DNA of 23,805 nucleotides from an uncultured Eggerthella sp. (GCA_900542265.1 UQML01000027.1:1-23805), one strand, 5' to 3'; shown: positions 1 through 6,795, numbered from the stretch's first letter. Notes: generated by a model not told the origin, from the letters alone. Made by a program: numbers and translations.

Positions 1-47
1 CTACACCCTAGAGTTCGTCGGCAGCGTCAGATGTGTATAAGAGACAG
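1..47 (+). other. Illumina/Nextera adapter left at contig end (not genomic)
   Basis: Positions 15-47 match the Nextera read-1 transposase adapter, ending in the mosaic-end sequence AGATGTGTATAAGAGACAG at 29-47. Positions 1-6 (CTACAC) are the end of the P5 oligo, and the 8 bases between them (CCTAGAGT, 7-14) sit exactly where the i5 index belongs. Genomic sequence starts at 48. From memory this index is one of the Nextera XT v2 S5xx set; the adapter match itself is seen directly. Confidence 0.97.
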
Positions 48-48
48 C

Positions 49-195
49 TGTTACCACGGTGGCGAGGGTCGCACGCGTTTGAAGGAACTGCATTGCACCA
101 AAGTCGATGCACTGGGAACACTCTATTTAGTTGTTGCGCTTGCCTGCGTCATTGGCATGAATAGTGCGCTTCCCCATCTGATGGCACTCATCTAG
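49..195 (+). CDS. ecfT: EcfT-type energy-coupling factor transporter transmembrane protein, C-terminal fragment
   Basis: An open frame runs from the first genomic bases to a TAG at 193-195 and gives the last 48 residues of a protein. It begins CYHGGEGRTRLKEL, which resembles the second conserved cytoplasmic signature of EcfT/CbiQ proteins, where the scaffold contacts the ATPases. A hydrophobic segment follows (about residues 24-48) and would be the last membrane helix. EcfT is the membrane scaffold of ECF vitamin and metal importers. The 5' part is lost because the contig ends here; the gene itself need not be broken. It converges on aroK across a 10-bp tandem repeat array. The family call rests on one short motif plus a terminal helix, so CbiQ-like proteins of the same superfamily cannot be excluded. 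Confidence 0.7.
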   Translation, partial: CYHGGEGRTRLKELHCTKVDALGTLYLVVALACVIGMNSALPHLMALI

Positions 196-206
196 TGTTC
201 GATGAT

Positions 207-296
207 GTTATCGAGCGTTATCGAACGTTACCGAACGTTAGCAAACGTTATCGAACGTTATCGAGCGTTATTGAACGTTAGCAAACGTTACCGAGC
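207..296. repeat. 10-bp direct tandem repeat array, nine units
   Basis: Nine consecutive 10-bp units, all variants of GTTATCGAAC (seen as GTTATCGAGC, GTTACCGAAC, GTTAGCAAAC, GTTATTGAAC), run without spacers from 207 to 296. Every unit begins GTTA and the fixed period keeps them on one face of the helix. The array fills the gap between the convergent ecfT and aroK genes, and its last unit covers the aroK stop codon (288-290). No function is evident. Confidence 0.9.
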
Positions 297-845
297 ACCA
301 AGTACATAAGCTCGCTGCAACTCACGCAACTTTTCTGTAAGCTCCGTAGCCGATTCGCGCACGGTCTTCCCATCGACATCTAAAATGATTTCTGCATACT
401 GCTCGTAGAGAGGGATGCGCTCGTCATAAATTGCCGAAAGCTCCATCCCCATGCCGTCTTTCATGACTACGCCGCGCTCTTGTAACCCACCGAGGCGCTC
501 TTCAAGCTCATCAAGATCAACACGTAAGTAGACGATAAGACCAATCGAGCGCAAGTGTTCCATAGCCTCTGTCGAATACACTGCAGAGCCTCCCGTTGAG
601 ATTACTGATTGGCTCACATCAATCGTCTTTAAAACGTCGTTCTCAATTTGGATGAAGCCTTCTGGCCCATACTCATCAATAAGTACGGGAAGTGTTTTAC
701 CGCACTGATTTTGGATAGTGAGATCCGTATCCTCAAACCCAAGACCCAAGATTTTTGCAAGCACAACGCCAAGCGTGGACTTACCTGCACCAGGCATACC
801 AATCATAACGAGATTGGTTCGCGGATTATTTGCGTTATCGGGCAC
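288..845 (-). CDS. aroK: Shikimate kinase
   Basis: It phosphorylates shikimate at the 3-hydroxyl with ATP in the chorismate pathway (cytoplasmic). The 185-residue product has a Walker A loop GMPGAGKST near its N-terminus, a DTDLTI segment matching the shikimate-binding acidic motif, STGGSAVY for the substrate loop, and the late arginine-containing region ERIPLYEQYA. Length fits the family (about 170-190). I start at GTG 843-845. It is preceded five bases away by GGAGGAGG (851-858), an excellent ribosome site that is also codons of the Gly-rich tail of the upstream DUF2207 gene. The start overlaps that gene's TAA by 11 bp, so the two are translationally linked. The frame stays open to 902, but those extra residues are only Gly-repeat DNA read in another frame. 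aroE lies about 7 kb away. Confidence 0.93.
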   Translation of the reverse strand: MPDNANNPRTNLVMIGMPGAGKSTLGVVLAKILGLGFEDTDLTIQNQCGKTLPVLIDEYGPEGFIQIENDVLKTIDVSQSVISTGGSAVYSTEAMEHLRSIGLIVYLRVDLDELEERLGGLQERGVVMKDGMGMELSAIYDERIPLYEQYAEIILDVDGKTVRESATELTEKLRELQRAYVLGAR

Positions 846-2958
846 CGCCGCCTCCTCCACCGAAGCCGCCACCGCCGCCCATGGAGAAGCCGCCTCCTCC
901 ACCGAAGCCAGACGAGCTATCGCCTGCGAGCGCCGATTGCACGGCCTGAATTGAATCTGTCATTGAATTTGAGATAGCACCACCAAAGCCGACACCGTTA
1001 TTCCAACTTGATGAATAGACCACCCACCACGGCACATAGCTATAGCCGTAATAAGCTGCTTGTGCTTGGTCATCAAAGAGTTGCGGCATAGTATCGCGCA
1101 ATTCTTTCAATACCTTATCAGCAATGCCAAAGAGATGCGCATACACCATAAACATACCCCAGACCTTGATATCTTGCGGTGGGCGCTCATCGAGTGCCGT
1201 GAAATCTTCAAGCCAACGCTTAAGTGCCATGGATTTGGCATAATCATCGGCACCTTTTTGCGTACGTCGCTCCATGAAGAAACTCACAATGAAGAGAATG
1301 ATAGCCACCACAACCGAGACAATAACTGACAAGATCGAATCAGTCATCACACCCGCAAAGATACCAACAAAGAAAAGCACTGCCGCCACTCCCATCATCT
1401 GGAAGCGCTTGGTCTTTGAGTAGGTCTCAAAGAAGTGTTGATTCATGGTGTGCGACTCAACAAGACCTTGCCATTCCGCAAGCGCTACCTGGAATGCTTC
1501 AGGGTTAGCCTCTGCATACGTCTTGATCTCTGAGAGCCAAATCTGCTCACGCCCTGCGCCGACTTTATCAAACAAGATCTCCATCGCCTTGCGATCAATA
1601 CTCGAAGAAAGCTTATATTCCGCATCGCGTATACGTGTGAGATAGTAATCCGTTACCTGTTTAGGACCGCGGAATCCCGCGACATCATATGAGCCTAAAT
1701 TGAGATGAATTGCTCCCAAATCAACCAAGCGCATAATAGTCGTCACAAAATCATCCGAACTTTCCGCATCAAATCGAATCAAGCGTCCAATAACCGCCGG
1801 ATGCACTCCCGGCACCGGCTCATCGCGCCAATATTTGTCGGTAAACGTGGGCTTGAGTTCTTTGCCGTATTTGCGGAATGTCCAAAATCCCCAAATGAGT
1901 GCGAGAACGCCAATCAAAAGCGATACGCCTAGTGTTATCAGTTGTCCCATGCGACTTGCATTTGCCTGATCTGCCCAACGCTGTTCATCAGTGAGTGCCT
2001 GCTCGAGCCTCTGCTCGTTGGGGTGAGCATTCACATCAGTTCCCTTGACTGCAGAAAGCCAACTTGCTGGGAACAATATACGCGCTTCAGCAAATTGTCC
2101 TGATTTTACCGATGGGACGGTATAGACCACGGAGTTGTTTGTCTCATCAATAGTCACGTTGGCATCAAGCGGACCGTGCCCCCATGCACGCACGGTCTCC
2201 CCCGCAACGACAGCACTATTGGTACCAGCAGCACCAGCAGCCCCATCGCCCGCTCCGTTCGTGCCGGCCATATCTGCTGCAGGAACTGGCAAGTTCACCG
2301 TAAGCGTTACGTTATCCGAGTCTTCCGCCCAAGGCGCGCCTACAAACTGCCAGTAGAGCTCCCCTTGGTCAGCATAGCGCTGCACGCCATCCACGATGGT
2401 GTAGTCGATGGTCGCCGTGACTGCTTCATCGTCAAAATCACCAAAAAGGTAGACCGTCTTTTGTGCAATATCGACCGAATACGACGTCGTGCCCGGACCG
2501 CCATCTTCACGCCATCCAAGATTAAACGCGACCGGATTGAGTTTGGTAGTCACGCCGTTTTGCGTCAGGCTCACACCGTGCACGTCAAGCGATGCACCGT
2601 AGGGCAAATTGTTCAAATTCCACCACACGCATGTAAACGCCCCATCGAAATCGAACGTACGCGCCTCGACCACATCTAAGTTGCCGTTGGGTTGGATGTC
2701 TGCCGTCATATCGACTTCAGGCATGCTATAAGATTTTGCGTATGCTTTTTCTGGTGATGAAGTAAGCGCGCCCAGCGCGACTACGACAGCCAACACACAG
2801 AAGAGCGCGAAAGCGAGTGCTTGTGCATGAAGAGGTCGGCTTACACAACGTGCATGGTCAACCGCTGCGTAGCGCATAGTTGCGTGCGCAGTATGCTCAC
2901 CCATTTCTTGCCGTTGATGAGAAAATTCTGAATTATTATTAAATGAGTGAGGTTGCAC
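835..2958 (-). CDS. DUF2207 domain-containing membrane protein
   Basis: This 707-residue protein has an N-terminal hydrophobic segment after a basic leader (about residues 46-66, signal peptide or anchor). An extracellular beta-rich region follows, with the DUF2207 pattern (VDMTADIQPNGNLDVVEART, residues 81-100). A transmembrane helix comes near residues 342-362, then a cytoplasmic part, a pair of helices near 520-565, and a tail of about 25 residues made almost entirely of Gly with Phe/Ser. The start is GTG 2956-2958 with AAGGAGGAG just upstream. DUF2207 proteins often occur with LemA-family proteins, and one lies nearby, beyond a tRNA and crcB. Function is unknown for the family. The Gly-tail codons double as the aroK ribosome site. 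Confidence 0.88.
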   Translation of the reverse strand: MQPHSFNNNSEFSHQRQEMGEHTAHATMRYAAVDHARCVSRPLHAQALAFALFCVLAVVVALGALTSSPEKAYAKSYSMPEVDMTADIQPNGNLDVVEARTFDFDGAFTCVWWNLNNLPYGASLDVHGVSLTQNGVTTKLNPVAFNLGWREDGGPGTTSYSVDIAQKTVYLFGDFDDEAVTATIDYTIVDGVQRYADQGELYWQFVGAPWAEDSDNVTLTVNLPVPAADMAGTNGAGDGAAGAAGTNSAVVAGETVRAWGHGPLDANVTIDETNNSVVYTVPSVKSGQFAEARILFPASWLSAVKGTDVNAHPNEQRLEQALTDEQRWADQANASRMGQLITLGVSLLIGVLALIWGFWTFRKYGKELKPTFTDKYWRDEPVPGVHPAVIGRLIRFDAESSDDFVTTIMRLVDLGAIHLNLGSYDVAGFRGPKQVTDYYLTRIRDAEYKLSSSIDRKAMEILFDKVGAGREQIWLSEIKTYAEANPEAFQVALAEWQGLVESHTMNQHFFETYSKTKRFQMMGVAAVLFFVGIFAGVMTDSILSVIVSVVVAIILFIVSFFMERRTQKGADDYAKSMALKRWLEDFTALDERPPQDIKVWGMFMVYAHLFGIADKVLKELRDTMPQLFDDQAQAAYYGYSYVPWWVVYSSSWNNGVGFGGAISNSMTDSIQAVQSALAGDSSSGFGGGGGFSMGGGGGFGGGGGGAR

Positions 2959-2999
2959 GCGATCTCCTCCTTGAAAATAATCGTGTGACCCGCTATGAT

Positions 3000-3028
3000 T
3001 TCAAGTCGCAACTAATTTTAGCGATTAT
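3000..3028 (+). promoter_or_regulatory. Possible promoter of tRNA-Ser(GCU)
   Basis: TTCAAG (3000-3005) and GATTAT (3023-3028) are separated by 17 bp, and the -10-like box ends 12 bp before the tRNA. Both boxes match consensus only moderately, so this is a position-based guess. Confidence 0.3.
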
Positions 3029-3040
3029 TGCACCTTTTTT

Positions 3041-3131
3041 GGAGAGCTGACCGAGAGGCCGAAGGTGCTCGCCTGCTAAGCGAGTATACCCCACAAGGGT
3101 ATCTGGGGTTCGAATCCCCAGCTCTCCGCCA
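3041..3131 (+). tRNA. tRNA-Ser (anticodon GCU)
   Basis: Acceptor arms GGAGAGC (3041-3047) and GCTCTCC (3121-3127) pair perfectly, followed by discriminator G and an encoded CCA (3129-3131). The anticodon loop CTGCTAA sits on the stem CTCGC/GCGAG, giving GCT for AGC/AGU serine codons. A long variable arm (around TATACCCCACAAGGGTAT) marks it as class II, and the T arm TGGGGTTCGAATCCCCA is intact. A hairpin terminator follows at once. Confidence 0.96.
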
Positions 3132-3139
3132 GAGTTTTC

Positions 3140-3175
3140 AACCCGTTTTGCCAGGTCAAAGCGGGTTTTTCTTTT
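3140..3175 (+). terminator. Rho-independent terminator of tRNA-Ser(GCU)
   Basis: The 11-bp stem AACCCGTTTTG (3140-3150) / CAAAGCGGGTT (3157-3167) has one G-T wobble and a 6-base loop, and runs into TTTTTCTTTT. It lies 9 bases past the tRNA end. Confidence 0.85.
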
Positions 3176-3251
3176 AGGACCTAAAACTTAGTTCTTTCTC
3201 ACGCCTTGAGAATCTTTTGCTCATAAATCGCCTCATTATGAAGCTTGATTT

Positions 3252-3530
3252 GGCCAATGAATTGCTTTTGGTGTTACGAACCCTTTATTTTTCACCTGTT
3301 GTTGGTTTTTTAGACCGAATTTGACGAGATTCGACTTTGTGTGAGCCTCGCCTCCTCTCGTCTAGTCTTGCCGCTAATCTGTTATTCCACACCTGTGAAA
3401 AACTAGCGACAAAACCGGGGAGTTTGGGAGGTTTTCTGCCTCTCCAAGACCAGTTAGAAAGCCTCGAATAGGTCACGCCAAAATCCATTCCTCACACAAA
3501 GTACCGATTTTGTCAGAATACCTTGAAAAA
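3252..3530. repeat. Copy A of a diverged tRNA-Ser-linked intergenic element
   Basis: This copy aligns, in the same orientation, with 6998-7275. Shared blocks in the same order are GTGTTACG (3271), TTTGACGAGAT (3320) followed by GACTTT and GAGCCT, GACAAAAC (3408), CCTCAC-CAAAGT and GATTTT (3506). The first two blocks have exactly the same spacing in both copies (52 nt); later spacings differ by about 10 nt. It starts about 120 nt after tRNA-Ser(GCU). The minus strand here is open for 67 codons (3285-3488), but copy B reads in another frame, so I take the element as non-coding. The rest of the gap from 3176 to 3605 shows no gene. Confidence 0.7.
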
Positions 3531-3605
3531 ACAGCATTTCACAAAAACACCCCTCGCAATCACAGGGTTCACAATGAACAAGCACCACAAGAGACTCCAG
3601 TGGTC

Positions 3606-3995
3606 TTAGCTCTGTGCGCACAAAAGATTACCGAGCATGCGTCCAGCAAAAGCACCCGCAACACAAAGAACAATTGATAGAACCATATACCCTATCGCCA
3701 CGCCAAATTCACCTGATTCAAGGAGGCCGACCGATTCAAGGGAGAATGTTGAGAACGTGGTAAATCCACCGAGTAGACCGGTAGAGAGAAATAGGAGTGG
3801 GCGCGGATTTTGCGGGCTGAGCGCAGGGATGCAGACTGAAAAGAGGCCGATGAGGAATGAGCCTGCGAGGTTAATGCAAAGCGTTGAGAGCGGAAAGATG
3901 CCGTTGTAGAGGTGCGAGGCAAAGGCGATACCAGTGAGGTATCGGCAGATTGCACCGACGAACCCTCCCGCTCCCACGCAGAGTACTTCAATCAT
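3606..3995 (-). CDS. crcB: Fluoride efflux channel CrcB/Fluc
   Basis: This small membrane protein exports fluoride ions as a dimer with dual topology. The 129-residue product (typical length) has four hydrophobic helices and the family motifs GGFVGAICRYLTG near the N-terminus, TLCINLAGSFLIGL in helix 2 (the conserved Asn of the pore) and GLLGGFTTFSTFSLE in helix 3 (the Phe residues of the fluoride pathway). The start is ATG 3993-3995; the frame is open further upstream, but that part is only the shadow of the Pro/Gln-rich lemA tail. It follows lemA by 28 nt on the same strand and is probably co-transcribed. Many bacteria carry two adjacent crcB genes; only one is present here, so it would act as a homodimer. 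No fluoride riboswitch was recognised. Confidence 0.93.
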   Translation of the reverse strand: MIEVLCVGAGGFVGAICRYLTGIAFASHLYNGIFPLSTLCINLAGSFLIGLFSVCIPALSPQNPRPLLFLSTGLLGGFTTFSTFSLESVGLLESGEFGVAIGYMVLSIVLCVAGAFAGRMLGNLLCAQS

Positions 3996-4023
3996 AGATA
4001 CAAGCCTTCTTTGGCTTCCGGGG

Positions 4024-4794
4024 TTACTGTTGTGGTGGTTGTGGTGGTTGTGGTGGCTGAGGTGGTTGTTGGGTTGGCGTGCCTGATTGGGTTGGCGTGC
4101 CTGGTTGAGGCGGTTGCTGACCGGGTTGTTGCGGCGGCATGCCGGGTTGCTGGCTTTGCGGCTGTTGGATGGAGGGTGCGTTAGGCACCGCAACAGGAGC
4201 CGATGCAGTGTTGACATCCGGTACCCCCATCGCCGGGGTTTGTCCAAAATTCACCACAGGCGCGGCCGATGCAGCAATGTTGGCGTCAAACATATCACGC
4301 TTGGTAAAACCAAAAGGACCTGCGAGGATTACGCCGGGGAAAGTTTGGATGGCGTTGTTGTAGGCCATGACGCAATCATTGTAGCTTTGGCGCATGTAAC
4401 TGATTTTGTCCTCTGTGCCGGTGATTTCGGACTGAAGTTGGCGGAAGTTAGCATCAGCTTTAAGATTAGGATACGCTTCCGATACCGCAAAGAGGCTGCG
4501 CAGCGTGTTGGTCAGCATGTTATCGGCCTGCATTTTTGCTTCAGGCGTCGGTGCGCTCATGACTGCCGTGCGCGCTTGCGTGACCGCCGTGAGCGTATTG
4601 GACTCATGCGCGGCATAACCCTTGACCGTCTCAACAAGGTTGGGAATCAAGTCAAGGCGGCGCTGGAGCTGCACGTCAATTTGCGACCAAGCGTTATCAA
4701 CGCGATTGCGCAGTTGCACCAAATTGTTGTAGAGCCAAATTGCGATAATGGCCAAGATAACCAAAATCACTACGATAAGGATTACGATCTCCAT
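4024..4794 (-). CDS. LemA family protein with Pro/Gln-rich tail
   Basis: This 256-residue protein has one N-terminal membrane helix (residues 2-22) and then the LemA helical domain. The signature NNLVQLRNRVDNAWSQIDVQ leads to RRLDLIPNLVETVKGYA, and later come YPNLKADANFRQLQSEI and TEDKISYMRQSYND. The family domain ends near residue 175. The remaining 80 residues are a disordered tail of Pro, Gln, Gly and Thr, encoded in part by tandem repeats (four 9-bp and two 18-bp units, 4031-4105). The start ATG 4792-4794 follows CAGGAGAGAG. The biochemical role of LemA proteins is not settled. The nearby DUF2207 gene is a frequent companion, which hints at a shared envelope function (inference). Confidence 0.92.
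   Translation of the reverse strand: MEIVILIVVILVILAIIAIWLYNNLVQLRNRVDNAWSQIDVQLQRRLDLIPNLVETVKGYAAHESNTLTAVTQARTAVMSAPTPEAKMQADNMLTNTLRSLFAVSEAYPNLKADANFRQLQSEITGTEDKISYMRQSYNDCVMAYNNAIQTFPGVILAGPFGFTKRDMFDANIAASAAPVVNFGQTPAMGVPDVNTASAPVAVPNAPSIQQPQSQQPGMPPQQPGQQPPQPGTPTQSGTPTQQPPQPPQPPQPPQQ
4031..4105. repeat. 9-bp and 18-bp tandem repeats in the lemA 3' end
   Basis: Four 9-bp units of TGTGGTGGT and variants (4031-4066) encode Pro-Pro-Gln on the minus strand. Two 18-bp units beginning TGGGTTGGCGTGCC (4070-4087 and 4088-4105) encode the Thr-Pro-Thr-Gln segment. All lengths are multiples of three, so changes in copy number would keep the frame. Confidence 0.85.
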
Positions 4795-4875
4795 TGCTCT
4801 CTCCTGTCGTTGAGTTCGTACTTGTTATATGAGTGATTCGTTTGAACCGGCGACGTTAGTCGCGCAAAAGGTTGC

Positions 4876-4922
4876 GCGTGTGGTCATGCGTGTGGTTAGT
4901 AAGCCTCTAATAAGCTTCTAAT
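4876..4922. repeat. Short tandem duplications across the ispE stop codon
   Basis: A 12-bp pair GCGTGTGGTCAT / GCGTGTGGTTAG (4876-4899) is followed by an 11-bp pair AAGCCTCTAAT / AAGCTTCTAAT (4901-4922). The second unit contains the stop codon of the ispE 3' frame (4918-4920). Confidence 0.75.
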
Positions 4923-5045
4923 AGGCCTCGACGATGGAAGCACCGACGGAGGCAAGCGAGGTTACGCGCGTTGTCCAGCCTTGTTTTTTAGCGGCGATGG
5001 AGACCGCGACGGCTGCATCATAGTTGTCCGCTAAAAGCGCGATGC
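4918..5045 (-). pseudogene. ispE: IspE C-terminal segment, displaced by one base from the main frame
   Basis: The minus-strand frame ending at TAG 4918-4920 reads IALLADNYDAAVAVSIAAKK and continues to GASIVEAY. This is the expected C-terminal part of IspE directly after the GSGA glycine motif. The main frame reaches that motif and then stops at 5031-5033. Joining the two needs a -1 shift, equal to one base missing around 5040-5046, and gives a product of about 303 residues, normal for the family. No independent start or ribosome site precedes this segment, so it is the tail of ispE and not a gene of its own. Confidence 0.8.
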
Positions 5046-5831
5046 TGCGCCGCTGCCACAGAGAACCCCATCGACCGCTTTTCCTTCTGCAATCTGCACT
5101 TGCGCCCAATCATAGAGCGCACCTAATTCAGGAAGCACCGTTTGTGCTGCCTGAGTCAAATTGTTGAAGCAGGTGAGCTGCTTAGCTGCTGTTGCCTCTT
5201 GGAATTTTTTGAGTTCGTCGGCTGTAGCAAAGGTTGGATTTTCGTCGAAGGCAGCGTAGGCTGCCGGAGTTGAAACACCACCCTCAGGACGAATAAGCGT
5301 GACAAAATTTTTGGCAGGCTCGAGTGTATGCTCGACCTCATCGCCCCGATTAATTAAATAAGCACAGCCACCGGTGAGGAAAAAGGGCACATCGGCACCG
5401 AGAGTCTGCGCGACCTCTGCGATGCGTGGATCATGTGAATCCATATCCCAAAGCGTTGCCGCACCGAGAAGCGCTGCCGCTGCGTCAGATGAACCACCAC
5501 CAAGGCCGGCCTGAGTTGGAATGGCTTTGGTAAGCGTAATATCGATGCGCTCATTTGCTGTGCGATTGGTCGCTTGGGCGAGCGCCGTGACTGCTTGATG
5601 GACAAGATTGTCCTCGGGCGGAAGAGCAAGCTCGACGCCCTCGGTTGATTCAGTTGCAAGATGGATAGACAAGCCGCCTTCTTCCTCGTCGAAGCGGCGC
5701 ATGGTAATAGTGTCGTGGAGCGCGAGAGCATGCATGATTGTGTCAACCTTGTGGTAACCATCGGGCTGCTTTTGACCGACGGCAAGAACGAGGTTGATCT
5801 TAGCGGGAGCAACAAGCTTGACGTAGTTCAC
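5031..5831 (-). CDS. ispE: 4-diphosphocytidyl-2-C-methyl-D-erythritol kinase, frameshifted near its 3' end
   Basis: IspE phosphorylates CDP-methylerythritol in the MEP route to isoprenoids. The 266-residue frame shows the GHMP-kinase motifs: APAKINLVLAVG at the N-terminus, GYHKVDTIMHAL, the ATP loop IPTQAGLGGGSSDAAAALL, GADVPFFLTGG, and the late glycine motif CGSGAA. Right after that motif it runs into a stop (SRF then TAG), while the missing 40-odd residues continue in the -1 frame to 4918. The start GTG 5829-5831 follows AAAGGAACCTAC. It lies 12 nt after tadA on the same strand, a likely two-gene unit. IspE is usually essential where the MEP route is the only isoprenoid source, so a base-calling error is as likely as a true mutation. 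The TTTTAG at the stop is not a convincing -1 slip site. Confidence 0.88.
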   Translation of the reverse strand: MNYVKLVAPAKINLVLAVGQKQPDGYHKVDTIMHALALHDTITMRRFDEEEGGLSIHLATESTEGVELALPPEDNLVHQAVTALAQATNRTANERIDITLTKAIPTQAGLGGGSSDAAAALLGAATLWDMDSHDPRIAEVAQTLGADVPFFLTGGCAYLINRGDEVEHTLEPAKNFVTLIRPEGGVSTPAAYAAFDENPTFATADELKKFQEATAAKQLTCFNNLTQAAQTVLPELGALYDWAQVQIAEGKAVDGVLCGSGAASRF

Positions 5832-5843
5832 GTAGGTTCCTTT

Positions 5844-6617
5844 CTATTGAGACGTGGAGCGCAGTGCCGAGGCTTGCGTAGTCGAGGCGGCTGGTGCGGC
5901 CTGGGCGGCAACCCCATCGCCTGCTTCCGCAGTTGCAGCTTCCGCAGTTGCAGCTTCCGCAGTTGCAGCTTCCGCGGCCTGGGCGGCTTGAGCAGCCTGG
6001 ACAGCTCCACGTTTTGCCTTCTTTCGTTCAGCGCGGCGACGAGCAAAGAAGTTTTGCAGCAATTGCGCCGACTCCTTAGCCAAAACGCCCGCCGTAATTT
6101 CAAACGAATGATTCAAACGACCATCATCGTGTATATGATACAGGCTTCCACACGCACCGGCCTTGGGATCAGCCGTAGCGTAAACACATCGAGATATTCG
6201 TGCTTGATGCATAAGCCCCGCACACATGATGCACGGCTCAAGTGTCACGTATACGGTACAGCCGGTTAAGCGCCAGGCATCAAGCATGCGCGAAGCCTCT
6301 TCCATAGCGAGAAATTCTGCGTGCGCCTTGGGATCCTTGTCGGTCTCGCGCCGATTATGCGCGCGAGCAATCACGCGACCCTCATACACCACAACAGCAC
6401 CAATAGGAACTTCATCCTCGCGCTCAGCTTGGCGTGCTTCCTCGAGTGCAAGCTCCATAAAGGCAATGTCTGTTACCGTTGCGTCGTCGATCGTAATTGG
6501 GTTGCCAGCTGGAGCAGCATCACAGACTACCCTATCGGCAAGAGCTTGATTGAAAGTTGTCTCGCTGGCTACCCCATCGGCATTTGTATTGATATATGTT
6601 GGAGCGCTATCACACAT
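5844..6617 (-). CDS. tadA: tRNA-specific adenosine deaminase TadA with N- and C-terminal extensions
   Basis: TadA converts adenosine 34 to inosine in tRNA-Arg(ACG). The deaminase core (residues about 48-190 of 257) has the zinc and proton-shuttle motif HAE (H99, E101) and PCIMC (C129, C132). Core length is normal, but about 45 residues precede it and an Ala-rich tail of about 65 residues follows, including three repeats of AEAAT. I start at ATG 6615-6617 (GTG 6618-6620 is adjacent). The frame is open to 6716, but a TATAGT box at 6705-6710 (minus) would put the transcript start downstream of that ATG. No start has a strong ribosome site, so the exact N-terminus is unsure. ispE follows after 12 nt. 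tRNA-Ser(UGA) is divergent upstream. Confidence 0.9.
   Translation of the reverse strand: MCDSAPTYINTNADGVASETTFNQALADRVVCDAAPAGNPITIDDATVTDIAFMELALEEARQAEREDEVPIGAVVVYEGRVIARAHNRRETDKDPKAHAEFLAMEEASRMLDAWRLTGCTVYVTLEPCIMCAGLMHQARISRCVYATADPKAGACGSLYHIHDDGRLNHSFEITAGVLAKESAQLLQNFFARRRAERKKAKRGAVQAAQAAQAAEAATAEAATAEAATAEAGDGVAAQAAPAASTTQASALRSTSQ
5923..5976. repeat. 15-bp tandem repeat in the tadA 3' region
   Basis: Three perfect copies of GCTTCCGCAGTTGCA (5923-5937, 5938-5952, 5953-5967) and a partial fourth lie within the tadA tail. The 15-bp unit keeps frame and encodes a five-residue Ala/Glu/Thr repeat. Perfect identity between units suggests recent expansion or active slippage. Confidence 0.92.
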
Positions 6618-6704
6618 CACATACTGCCTATACTGTCCTCGGTTGCGCGAATTCTTACGCAGAATCTCGTGCGAAATCTTTGCCGATCGCGCGTTGTATC
6701 GTCT

Positions 6705-6710
6705 ACTATA
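6705..6710 (-). promoter_or_regulatory. Possible -10 box upstream of tadA
   Basis: TATAGT on the minus strand lies about 90 bp before the chosen tadA start. No good -35 box is visible at 16-18 bp. It is recorded because it bears on the choice of tadA start. Confidence 0.25.
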
Positions 6711-6753
6711 GCGCACCTGTTGATTGCGTTTGTGACGTGATCGGAGAAATCTT

Positions 6754-6783
6754 TTCCCATGGGGCGTGCATTTATGGTATTCT
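6754..6783 (+). promoter_or_regulatory. Possible promoter of tRNA-Ser(UGA)
   Basis: TTCCCA (6754-6759) and TATTCT (6778-6783) are 18 bp apart, and the tRNA begins 13 bp after the -10-like box. The match is moderate. Confidence 0.3.
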
Positions 6784-6795
6784 AGGTGAGCACTC

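Noticed and set aside
207..296. 10-bp array as a CRISPR, LexA-box or DnaA-box cluster
   Set aside because: There are no spacers, so it is not a CRISPR. CGAAC occurs only as direct repeats and not as inverted LexA half-sites, and TTATCGAAC lacks the CACA end of DnaA boxes.
846..902. Longer aroK N-terminus beginning at 902
   Set aside because: The extra residues are the Gly-repeat codons of the DUF2207 gene read in another frame; GTG 845 has the ideal ribosome site.
3285..3488. 67-codon open frame on the minus strand after tRNA-Ser(GCU)
   Set aside because: No ribosome site and no protein-like pattern. The homologous copy near 7037-7219 is open in a different phase relative to the aligned DNA, so neither is likely to be a gene.
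3530..3605. Terminator after crcB
   Set aside because: Only a weak ACCCT/AGGGGT pairing followed by TTTTT was found on the minus strand; the stem needs a bulge and is too short to support a call.
5031..5045. Programmed -1 frameshift in ispE
   Set aside because: The bases before the stop (CGCTTTTAG) do not form an X-XXY-YYZ slip site and re-pairing of TTT on CTT is poor; no clear stimulatory hairpin was seen. A lost base is simpler.
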